Positions 1-5,004 are shown, counted from the first letter of the stretch. The stretch: 5,005 nucleotides of DNA from Desulfobacteraceae bacterium UBA5623 (GCA_002424495.1 DIKH01000021.1:1-5005); one strand, 5' to 3'. Notes: a model not told the origin generated them from the sequence alone. Program-made: numbers and translations.

Positions 1-903
1 AAAAAAAGCCGCTGTAGTATTAAGAAGCTTTTTATGAGAAATGGCCCTTGAGTCGTTCTGATAGTATATCCCGAGGAAGACAAAGCCCTGGTCCAGTGTC
101 TTAATGGGCTGCGGATCGTTGTTTAGTGATAACTTCAGCATATCTTTTACGAAAAATTTAAGGTCTTCCAATGACGTCCTCGCCTCTTTCATACTGTGGC
201 AGAGGATGATGACATTATCCGAGTAGCGGACATACGCATAATTCTTCTTCATCATGTATTCGTCCAGGGGGTGTGCATAGATATTTGAAAGCAGGGGTGA
301 GATCTCTGAGCCTTGACCGACTCCGGCATCAGAGTCAAGGTAATCACCAGTATTGTTGACAAAACCAATCTTGACCCACATGCGGATCAGCCGAAGGACA
401 TCAGGATCGCGAACAATCCGTGACACCTGCTGAATAGCGAAATCCTGGTCCATTGTATCAAAAAACTTATCAAAATCCGCCAGCACTACCCAACGTCTCT
501 TTTCCACCGTCAAGAGATGGTTTACCCTTTTAAACACCTTTACCGTGCCCTTGCCGGGCCTGTAGGCATAGCTGCTATCAAGAAACACAGGATTGAAAAG
601 CGGCTCAATAACACTTCGCACCGCCTGTTGAACAATCTTGTCCCGGACCGACGGCAGTGAAAGGGGGCGACTTTCTCCTGAACCATCCATCTTTGGGACA
701 GCAATCCTCTCAAGGGGTTCAGGCACATATTTTCTGCTGATAAGATCACCCCTGAGGGCTTCAAAGTTACGATTGAAATCTCTCTCAAAGTCAGCCACTG
801 AAACGCGATCCAGACCGCCGGCAGACCTTTTGGTTTTGATGCGTTTCCAGGCATCGGTAAGCACGGGCAATGAGCAGACCTGATCATAGAGTTTTCCGTC
901 CAT
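1..903 (-). CDS. CRISPR-associated reverse transcriptase (possible RT-Cas1 fusion), C-terminus outside window
   Basis: Group II intron-like reverse transcriptase, expected to copy RNA into DNA so that the Cas1-Cas2 integrase can add RNA-derived spacers. The 301 visible residues show RT motifs in order: SAGGLD at 27-32, RPLSLPSVRDKIVQQA at 79-94, YAYRPGKG at 112-119, motif A ADFDKFFDT with catalytic D143, GQGSEISPLLSN at 196-207, the catalytic box Y227-S-D-N230, and FVFLGIYY at 274-281. The start is fixed by AAAGGAGG at 910-917, six bases before the ATG. cas2 ends 30 bases upstream, too close for group II intron RNA, so this is read as a resident cas-operon gene. The SAGG form of the first motif is, from memory, common in RT-Cas1 proteins. 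The reading frame is open at base 1, so a fused maturase-like or Cas1 domain cannot be judged. The usual second Asp of YADD is Asn here. RT identity is very sure, the CRISPR role likely, the fusion unknown. Confidence 0.93.
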   Translation of the reverse strand, partial: MDGKLYDQVCSLPVLTDAWKRIKTKRSAGGLDRVSVADFERDFNRNFEALRGDLISRKYVPEPLERIAVPKMDGSGESRPLSLPSVRDKIVQQAVRSVIEPLFNPVFLDSSYAYRPGKGTVKVFKRVNHLLTVEKRRWVVLADFDKFFDTMDQDFAIQQVSRIVRDPDVLRLIRMWVKIGFVNNTGDYLDSDAGVGQGSEISPLLSNIYAHPLDEYMMKKNYAYVRYSDNVIILCHSMKEARTSLEDLKFFVKDMLKLSLNNDPQPIKTLDQGFVFLGIYYQNDSRAISHKKLLNTTAAFF

Positions 904-933
904 AATCTGCCTCCTTTAAGGCCTGCATATGCC

Positions 934-1212
934 CTAAGCAAATTTAACAGGCTCAATCTCGGTTACGATCCTCCACCCCTGAACCGTAATCTTTTCCCTG
1001 CATTCCCTGCAAATAACATAGTACCGGATATGATCATCTTTGGATTTGATGGTCTTCTTGATCTCTTTTTTCATATTTTTGAGACCTTCCGCTTTTTTGA
1101 ATTCGCACTCAAACACGGAAAAATTTACACGGGTGCCGTAATTGGATAGGATTTTGGCGACCTTGTTGCGCCGTCGTGTTGAGGAGACATCATAGGCAAC
1201 GAGGACAAACAT
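934..1212 (-). CDS. cas2: CRISPR-associated endoribonuclease/integrase subunit Cas2
   Basis: Cas2 is the small dimeric partner that bridges Cas1 dimers in the spacer-integration complex. The protein has 92 residues, a normal length. It opens with the first ferredoxin-fold strand MFVLVAYDVS carrying the conserved Asp8. The arginine-rich helix follows (RRRNKVAKILSNYG, 13-26), then SVFECEF (32-38), and a late IRYYVICRECREKI stretch (62-75) with Cys68 and Cys71 in the CxxC pattern common in type I/III Cas2. The start at 1212 is chosen over an in-frame TTG at 1269 because AGGGAGG lies seven bases upstream of this ATG and homology begins exactly here. It is the first gene of the visible cas2-RT pair, on the same strand and 30 bases ahead of the RT, so the two are probably co-transcribed. 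No cas1 is visible. Nothing in the sequence suggests decay. Confidence 0.95.
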   Translation of the reverse strand: MFVLVAYDVSSTRRRNKVAKILSNYGTRVNFSVFECEFKKAEGLKNMKKEIKKTIKSKDDHIRYYVICRECREKITVQGWRIVTEIEPVKFA

Positions 1213-1219
1213 GGAAAGG

Positions 1220-1226
1220 CCTCCCT
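1220..1226 (-). promoter_or_regulatory. Ribosome binding site deciding the cas2 start
   Basis: AGGGAGG on the minus strand, seven bases before the ATG at 1212. It excludes the longer reading from TTG at 1269, whose extra 19 residues have no Cas2 similarity. Confidence 0.8.
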
Positions 1227-1443
1227 GCGTATAGCCGTTTGAGGAAAAAAACAAAGCAAGGCATAGCAAATTTGTCCTGTAATTTTCGATAAAGAAAATA
1301 TCATGTCTATAGAAAAGGACAGGGCCTCTGCTTATATGAGTATATTACACCATTGTTTTATTTGCCTCAATACCCTGCCTCGGTTTGCGGTCAGGTCCTC
1401 GATGTCATGGTCATCAATGAAACCCGGAGATTCGGCTTATCTC

Positions 1444-1471
1444 AAAAAAAAAGAATGGGGCCTATCCCATC
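1444..1471 (-). terminator. Rho-independent terminator of the ATPase gene
   Basis: On the minus strand ATGGG (1470-1466) pairs with CCCAT (1459-1455) around a six-base loop, followed by T, C and nine T residues (1452-1444). It lies 47 bases after the ATPase stop codon and suggests that the ATPase and cas2-RT are separate transcripts. The stem is short, so some read-through is possible. Confidence 0.65.
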
Positions 1472-1517
1472 TCTGCGCCTTTACTGAGTTATTTGGCCCG
1501 CCTTGAGTATTATAGGG

Positions 1518-2873
1518 CTATCTGGCTGTTAGGAGTGAAGACCTGACCTTATCACTTTCCTGCAAAAGAAAAACAGGTGTGGGAATGGCCTCGATCATTC
1601 GCTCGCCAATATCAAATTTAACCCACGTAGTATTGTTCAAAAGAAGTGCATTAAGAGGGTTGTATTTTGAAAGAAATGAACGATAGCCTCGACTGATAGT
1701 TGCAGATTTCGATTCCCCAGCCTTGACCTCTACACTTTGAACTGGTTTAACAGCCGAAACAATAAAATCAACTTCAGCGCCGGATTTGGTCCGCCAGTAA
1801 TGGATCTTGTGCGGTACAAGACTATTTTGAATAATATGATTCGCCACAATACCCTCTAATATTTGACCGATATCGGAGCGTGAGCGCAGGTCGCTGAAAT
1901 TTCCCATAGCCAGATTCCGGAGGCCCTGGTCGGCAAAATATATCTTGGGCATTTTACTCAATTCGGTCCTTGGGTTTAAAAAAAAAGGCGTCAACTGTTT
2001 TACTACAAAGGTTTCCTCCAGATAATGGACATACTTAACGATGGTCTCGCGATGCAAGCCAAGCGTCGAAGCCAGTTCCTGAATATTAACGAGTCCGCCC
2101 TGTTGTGCTGCCAACAGTGTTGTTAGATTTCTAAATGCCGGTATATTTTCCACCTTTAAAAATCCGGCGATATCCTTTTCAAGGTAACTGGAAAAAAGTT
2201 CATTGAGTCTCAATATTTTTTTTTCACGATCAGGGGTCAAAACCAGCGCAGGATAACCGCCATAAAGTCCATACTCGTACAGGGCATCATTGAGTGCGCC
2301 GATGTAAAACCTGTAATTTTGGGGGTCAAGAACCGGTAACGAAGACAAACCGGGTATGGTTTTGAGGTATTCAGAAAATGACAAGGGTTCAATACGGAAT
2401 ACCTGTTTTCGCCCTGTCAGAGATTCCTGGGTTTTGGTTCGGATATCCAACGAAGATGACCCGGTGAGGATAAATTTAATTTGAAGATGAAGGTCCTGGA
2501 GCGACTTGATAAACCTGCCTGGGTCGGGAAGCCGCTGAACTTCATCAATAAAAACAAAAGCCTTTCTTATTTTTTCGGCATTAATAAAACGGAGAAACGC
2601 GCCCTGGTCATGCAGAAATTCAGAGATACTAGAAAAATCAAGGTTAAAGTAATAAATATCCTTCGCGTCGGCGAGATTGGATTGTAGCAGCCGGTTGATA
2701 AGCTGATACAGGATGCTGGTTTTTCCCACCTGGCGGGCGCCTGCAAGGATCAGAATTTCCGGATCTTCCAGCCAGTTCACCAATTCTGAGGTGACGTTCC
2801 GTTCTATGTCAGGAACAACCCAGCTTCGACCCGTGCGCCAGGGATTTGAAAGACTAAATGAGGTGATATCCAT
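1518..2873 (-). CDS. AAA+ ATPase, AAA_14/DUF4143 type
   Basis: Cytoplasmic P-loop ATPase of the widespread AAA_14-DUF4143 family (COG1373-like), whose cellular role is not established. It is 451 residues from ATG 2873, a normal family length. Domains in order: Walker A GARQVGKT at 45-52, Walker B FVFIDEVQ at 106-113, sensor-like FILTGSSS at 134-141, a winged-helix segment from NIQELASTLGLHRETIVKYV (263-282) to about 294, and a C-terminal nuclease-fold region with GAEVDF (365-370) and VEVK (381-384), the D...ExK pattern of PD-(D/E)XK-like folds. A longer reading from TTG 2936 is rejected because that TTG is part of a TTGACA promoter box and the added residues lie across an operator-like dyad. 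AGGG lies eight bases before the chosen ATG. The gene sits between the CRISPR array and cas2 on the same strand with its own promoter and terminator, so it may be an accessory passenger and not a Cas protein. Confidence 0.93.
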   Translation of the reverse strand: MDITSFSLSNPWRTGRSWVVPDIERNVTSELVNWLEDPEILILAGARQVGKTSILYQLINRLLQSNLADAKDIYYFNLDFSSISEFLHDQGAFLRFINAEKIRKAFVFIDEVQRLPDPGRFIKSLQDLHLQIKFILTGSSSLDIRTKTQESLTGRKQVFRIEPLSFSEYLKTIPGLSSLPVLDPQNYRFYIGALNDALYEYGLYGGYPALVLTPDREKKILRLNELFSSYLEKDIAGFLKVENIPAFRNLTTLLAAQQGGLVNIQELASTLGLHRETIVKYVHYLEETFVVKQLTPFFLNPRTELSKMPKIYFADQGLRNLAMGNFSDLRSRSDIGQILEGIVANHIIQNSLVPHKIHYWRTKSGAEVDFIVSAVKPVQSVEVKAGESKSATISRGYRSFLSKYNPLNALLLNNTTWVKFDIGERMIEAIPTPVFLLQESDKVRSSLLTAR

Positions 2874-2889
2874 AAAAACAACCCTGCTA

Positions 2890-2925
2890 AATTTATACGG
2901 CCATATAATATTGGCAGTATAAATT
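2890..2925. promoter_or_regulatory. 36-base operator-like dyad upstream of the ATPase gene
   Basis: The left arm 2890-2903 and the right arm 2912-2925 match as an inverted repeat at 13 of 14 positions (AATTTATAC, one mismatch, then GCCA), with an eight-base AT centre. The dyad covers the proposed -10 box and the spacer, so a bound dimer would block the promoter. In RNA the transcribed half could not form the full hairpin if initiation is inside it, which favours an operator over an RNA structure. Self-regulation by the ATPase's winged-helix segment is only a guess. Confidence 0.55.
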
Positions 2926-2936
2926 GGAATTGTCAA
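2907..2936 (-). promoter_or_regulatory. Probable promoter of the ATPase gene
   Basis: A perfect -35 box TTGACA (2936-2931) and an 18-base spacer lead to AATATT (2912-2907), a four-of-six match to the -10 consensus. It lies 34 to 63 bases ahead of the ATG at 2873. The weak -10 makes the exact start site uncertain. Confidence 0.5.
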
Positions 2937-2971
2937 TCGTTTTCAGGAACCTCAAATCGCACTTTTTACCT

Positions 2972-3008
2972 GTCCTCATTGCCGACCGGAAGAGGGGGCA
3001 AGTCAAAG
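2972..3008 (-). repeat. Possible ghost CRISPR repeat beyond the array
   Basis: It begins 72 bases before the decayed repeat at 3044, in phase with the array. Eight of its first 13 bases match the array repeat (GTC, AT and CCG are kept), and it carries CAAGTCA where the repeat ends in CAGGTCA, after a small length change. The centre is not similar. The phase is the best argument; the sequence match alone could be chance. Confidence 0.28.
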
Positions 3009-3043
3009 TTTTGAAATAAAAGCCAACGCACCCATCTTTATCA

Positions 3044-3080
3044 GTCTTAATCCTCGTCCCCCAAATAGGGGGGGCAACTC
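3044..3080 (-). repeat. Decayed terminal CRISPR repeat
   Basis: GTCTTAATCCTCG at 3044-3056 matches 11 of the first 13 bases of the array repeat. The rest has been replaced, yet a stem-loop remains at the equivalent place: CCCCC (3058-3062), loop AAATA, and GGGGG within a run of seven G. The handle portion is kept at seven of eight bases. Confidence 0.7.
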
Positions 3081-3227
3081 TTTAGAAAAACTTGGATATT
3101 CATAACAAGTTGTACAGTCTCAATCCCCGGAGGCGGTTACACCTCCAGGTCACTTCAGAAGGGGAGCAGCTCAATGAAACAAGATCCCTTGTCTCAATCC
3201 CCGGAGGCGGTTACACCTCCAGGTCAC
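3044..3227 (-). CRISPR. Short CRISPR array, two perfect repeats plus a decayed terminal repeat
   Basis: Two identical 37-base repeats (3117-3153 and 3191-3227) flank a 37-base spacer (3154-3190). A third, diverged repeat lies at 3044-3080, with a 36-base spacer (3081-3116) between. Start-to-start distances are 73 and 74. The perfect repeat has a GGAGG/CCTCC stem around an eight-base loop. On the minus strand it ends in ATTGAGAC, close to the ATTGAAAC end whose last eight bases form the crRNA 5' handle in many type I/III systems. The decayed repeat at the left end is what is expected at the leader-distal side. Both points set transcription on the minus strand, like cas2 and the RT, and put the leader to the right. 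With at most two or three spacers the array is either young, contracted or a satellite of a larger one elsewhere. Confidence 0.85.
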
Positions 3228-3319
3228 ACTAGTACTTTCAAATAGTTACAGTTAAGCTGTTGTTTTTATACTCCTCCATACATAGCAAGTTTAGCTGTGA
3301 AACTAAACACCTGCCTTCT
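3228..3319 (-). promoter_or_regulatory. Probable CRISPR leader
   Basis: AT-rich sequence directly upstream of the first repeat in the inferred direction of transcription, with no further repeat at the expected next position (about 3265). It includes a small hairpin GTTTAG/CTAAAC (3289-3294 with 3303-3308) and a near-palindrome ACAGTTAAGCTGT (3248-3260). A TATAAA on the minus strand lies in the 3264-3270 area but has no good -35 partner. The call rests on position. Confidence 0.45.
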
Positions 3320-3423
3320 TTCCAAAAAAAGTTTGAAGATGTCCATAACCGAATACCCCAAACAGGGTGGTTTTTGACCCTGCCAAAAGATCAACTCATT
3401 GATGTTTATAACAAAACAACAAA

Positions 3424-3480
3424 CCAAAATGTTTGAAGATCTCAGGGCATTCTCGAAAAAACCATACATCTTCAAACATT
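3424..3480. repeat. Palindromic repeat, copy 1
   Basis: AATGTTTGAAGAT (3428-3440) and its exact inverted copy (3468-3480) enclose a 27-base loop. The left flank and arm, 3424-3444, are identical over 21 bases to 3557-3577 in copy 2. The loops differ in sequence but not in length. Confidence 0.8.
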
Positions 3481-3556
3481 GCGCCTTTGAAGTAGAAAAA
3501 CTAAATAAATTTTACCATTATTTCAGTATATTATAAAACAGCAAAAGATCCGAAAG

Positions 3557-3616
3557 CCAAAATGTTTGAAGATCTCATGGGTGAAAGAGTAAAAACCCAC
3601 ATCTTCAAACTTTTTT
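3557..3616. repeat. Palindromic repeat, copy 2, terminator-like
   Basis: GTTTGAAGAT (3564-3573) and its inverted copy (3601-3610) again enclose 27 bases. An inner TGGGT/ACCCA stem (3578-3582 with 3595-3599) extends the hairpin. Six T follow on the plus strand (3611-3616), so it could terminate plus-strand transcription, although no plus-strand gene is seen upstream. Confidence 0.8.
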
Positions 3617-3705
3617 GGAACGTCAAAAAGCCACTACCTTTCGCTCAAACCATGATATAACCCCTTAATTTTACAAGAATATTAGTCCAATTTAGTTAAT
3701 TTTTA

Positions 3706-3721
3706 AAATGTTTGAAGATGT
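3706..3721 (+). repeat. Solitary copy of the GTTTGAAGATGT motif
   Basis: AAAATGTTTGAAGATGT-type sequence, with the 12-mer at 3710-3721, matches the arms of the two palindromes but has no inverted partner on its right. The other unpaired direct copy is at 3331-3342. Each of the two lies 100 bases outside the paired copies, counted from 3331 to 3431 and from 3610 to 3710. Confidence 0.65.
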
Positions 3722-3816
3722 AAAAGGCGCTTCCATCTTACTAAATATTAAATTTTTACTGAAAATTCAAATAGTTGTGGCGCAGCAACATAAACTCCAA
3801 TTTCCAATGATAAAGG

Positions 3817-3906
3817 GTCTCTCTGTGCCCTCTGTGCCTCTAGCGCAGCGGGTGAGAAAAAAAACAATACATATCTCACACAGAGCCACAGAGACCACAG
3901 AGGGTT
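3817..3906. repeat. CTCTGTG-type dispersed inverted repeat
   Basis: The left arm has repeated CTCTGTG units (about 3819-3842), and the right arm has their complement as CACAGAG units (about 3876-3905), around a centre of about 34 bases. Low-complexity CTCTGTG/CACAGAG palindromes of this kind recur in intergenic regions of many environmental bacteria, as I recall. Their function is unknown. Confidence 0.75.
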
Positions 3907-4017
3907 GATTCAGTTCACCCTCCGGCCATCACCTGATATCATTTTTCAGCCCCGATTCCATCCAGCCACTGAGACCTCTTTATATCGGCCAACTTGCCTT
4001 TCTTGGCGGAATACGCA

Positions 4018-4191
4018 TCAATAATCAATAGAACCAAGGAGCCCGGCAAGTTCTTTCAGTTTTTCCCTCATGATTTGTTCCTTGACTGTCTCAGCGACTG
4101 CTGCGGTCTTGGTCTTGGTTTTAGTAAATCTTAGCAGCTCATTGACAAATTCCACATCCTCCAAGACGAGGAATTTATCGTGGGCGACCAT
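4018..4191 (-). CDS. VapB-like type II antitoxin, apparently without its toxin
   Basis: A 57-residue protein with the layout of short VapB antitoxins: an N-terminal strand and helix (KFLVLEDVEFVNELLRFT, 6-23) fitting a ribbon-helix-helix DNA-binding fold, then TKTKTAAVAETVKEQIMREK (25-44), and the tail LKELAGLLGSIDY, which resembles the toxin-binding end of the family. Such proteins bind and neutralise a PIN-domain RNase and repress their own operon. The start is the ATG at 4191, just after an in-frame TAA at 4195-4197. No good ribosome binding site precedes it. The stop overlaps an ATG (TGATG, 4020-4016), the usual vapB/vapC junction, but that frame closes after 12 codons and no PIN domain follows. 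The gene is probably an orphan or a relic. The family call rests on pattern memory and not on a strong motif. Confidence 0.6.
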   Translation of the reverse strand: MVAHDKFLVLEDVEFVNELLRFTKTKTKTAAVAETVKEQIMREKLKELAGLLGSIDY

Positions 4192-4194
4192 TGG

Positions 4195-4290
4195 TTAAAT
4201 ATCATATGTCAAAGACTTGCTTATGAAAAAATTCAGATCCACAACCTTTGTCCCTCTGTTACAGGATCGTCTGATGTCTACCTTCGGCAT
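4195..4290 (-). CDS. Doubtful 31-codon ORF
   Basis: ATG at 4290, stop TAA at 4195-4197, with GGGGA five bases before the ATG. It begins MPKVDIRRSCNRG and resembles nothing I know. It starts 15 bases after the membrane-protein stop and is in the same frame as the antitoxin, from which a single stop plus one codon separates it. It could be a leader peptide, part of an interrupted longer reading frame, or chance. Confidence 0.2.
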   Translation of the reverse strand: MPKVDIRRSCNRGTKVVDLNFFISKSLTYDI

Positions 4291-4305
4291 TATTTCCCCG
4301 TTGAA

Positions 4306-5004
4306 TTAAATTTTGTCTGTCAGGGTTTTGTCTTCCCATAAGAGCTGGAGAAAGATGCCGACAAAGAGGGCGAGCGGCGCCTGGTAAAGGATGACCTCAG
4401 GATATATCACGCCAAAAACCCCCTGCAAACTGGAACTGTTGGCAGCGTATTTTCCGCCCAGACTTTTTCCGAAAATATCCGAGGCAAGCACACCTATAAG
4501 TACCGCATAAGAGTAACCCCGAAGCAAGATATGAAAAGGTTTATAACCGACTTTGATACCTGGCACGTTATTCATTTCAATAAAAACATAAATTAAAACA
4601 CCGCAAAGAGGCATAAAAATCCTGCCAATGAATAAGCAGATGCTGAAATTATCACCAAAATTTAATCTTTCATCAAAGATACCACACCATGACTCATCCG
4701 CCAGTTGAAAAAGGAACCCCAGGATAATACCTGCGGCCAAGCGCGGAAGAAATAGTTGGATGTTTTTATTCATGTCGCCAAATCGCCTGTTAAATTCTTT
4801 GCCTGATGTTTTAATGCTCAGTATCAGCAGTATGCCCCAACATAAAAACCACACATAAAAGGCCCCCAACATAATTTTTACATGAACATCATTTAAAAAG
4901 TCAGGCCACCATCTCCTAATGAGCACCATAAAAAGGATAACAAAAGAACCCAGAAGTTCAGGCAGAATGAGAAAAATAGTGTTAACCCAACTTCGCCAGT
5001 TTGA
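4306..5004 (-). CDS. Multi-pass membrane protein, N-terminus outside window
   Basis: I do not recognise the family. The frame stays open to the right edge, giving 232 visible residues. An ATG at 4929 has no ribosome binding site and falls at the end of a hydrophobic stretch, so the gene very probably begins outside the window. About six membrane segments can be seen in visible-residue numbering: roughly 7-29, 44-64, 83-103, 120-143, 163-179 and 197-223. Charged loops lie between (for example GKEFNRRFGDMNKN, 68-81), and the tail WEDKTLTDKI is polar. No catalytic, transport or CRISPR-ancillary motif stands out. The antitoxin-like gene follows 114 bases downstream on the same strand. It could be a permease-like or an uncharacterised integral membrane protein. 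Confidence 0.75.
   Translation of the reverse strand, partial: SNWRSWVNTIFLILPELLGSFVILFMVLIRRWWPDFLNDVHVKIMLGAFYVWFLCWGILLILSIKTSGKEFNRRFGDMNKNIQLFLPRLAAGIILGFLFQLADESWCGIFDERLNFGDNFSICLFIGRIFMPLCGVLIYVFIEMNNVPGIKVGYKPFHILLRGYSYAVLIGVLASDIFGKSLGGKYAANSSSLQGVFGVIYPEVILYQAPLALFVGIFLQLLWEDKTLTDKI

Larger units (their letters stand above)
1213..1517. other. Intergenic region between the ATPase gene and cas2
   Basis: About 300 bases without a convincing intact gene. It holds the ATPase terminator (1444-1471) and must hold the cas2 promoter, for which I see no clear -35/-10 pair. A plus-strand ORF at 1303-1506 (67 codons) has no recognisable features. On the minus strand, 1332-1436 reads a 34-residue peptide, between two stops and with no internal Met, containing DDHDIEDLTANRGRVLR. 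It is polar and protein-like and could be the tail of a lost gene, but I do not recognise it. Confidence 0.5.
3320..3620. repeat. Possible 300-base element with terminal inverted repeats
   Basis: The left end 3320-3342 reads TTCC, seven A, GTTTGAAGATGT. The right end 3599-3620 is its inverted copy with six A instead of seven. That is a 22-base inverted repeat with a single length difference, bounding about 300 bases without a convincing coding sequence, as in a MITE. No target-site duplication is obvious. The same core motif also occurs inside and outside these limits, so the element boundaries may instead be part of a palindrome cluster. A minus-strand ORF at 3266-3475 crosses the left end and has no recognisable features. 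Confidence 0.4.
3621..4017. other. Non-coding stretch between palindrome cluster and antitoxin gene
   Basis: No convincing gene. It contains the solitary motif copy near 3710 and the CTCTGTG/CACAGAG repeat. A plus-strand ORF at 3708-3908 (66 codons) starts inside the motif and ends inside that repeat, and is rejected. On the minus strand a short open stretch after the antitoxin (to about 3930) encodes no PIN-domain signature. Confidence 0.5.

Noticed and set aside
638..883. Plus-strand ORF of 81 codons
   Set aside because: It is antisense within the RT gene, with no protein features.
1..933. Group II intron carrying the RT
   Set aside because: Only 30 bases separate cas2 from the RT start, leaving no room for intron RNA domains I-IV, and the RT has its own strong ribosome binding site in an operon arrangement.
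540..956. Minus-strand ORF of 138 codons
   Set aside because: It overlaps the RT and the end of cas2 in another frame; the RT frame carries all the motifs.
1303..1506. Plus-strand ORF of 67 codons
   Set aside because: No ribosome binding site, it runs through the ATPase terminator, and its composition does not resemble a known protein.
2481..2922. Two plus-strand ORFs (2481-2687 and 2713-2922)
   Set aside because: Both are antisense to the ATPase gene, with no motifs.
2874..2936. N-terminal extension of the ATPase from TTG 2936
   Set aside because: The TTG belongs to a TTGACA -35 box and the extension covers the dyad; the ATG at 2873 has AGGG at suitable spacing.
3266..3475. Minus-strand ORF of 69 codons in the leader region
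   Set aside because: It is built across the palindromic motif copies and A-runs, has no recognisable domain, and lies in leader-like sequence.
3331..3721. GTTTGAAGAT copies as a second CRISPR array
   Set aside because: Copies alternate in orientation, are only 10-12 bases in core, and are unevenly spaced (37 to 133 bases), unlike CRISPR repeats.
3708..3908. Plus-strand ORF of 66 codons
   Set aside because: It starts inside the repeated motif and ends inside the CTCTGTG repeat, giving the low-complexity tail typical of that repeat.
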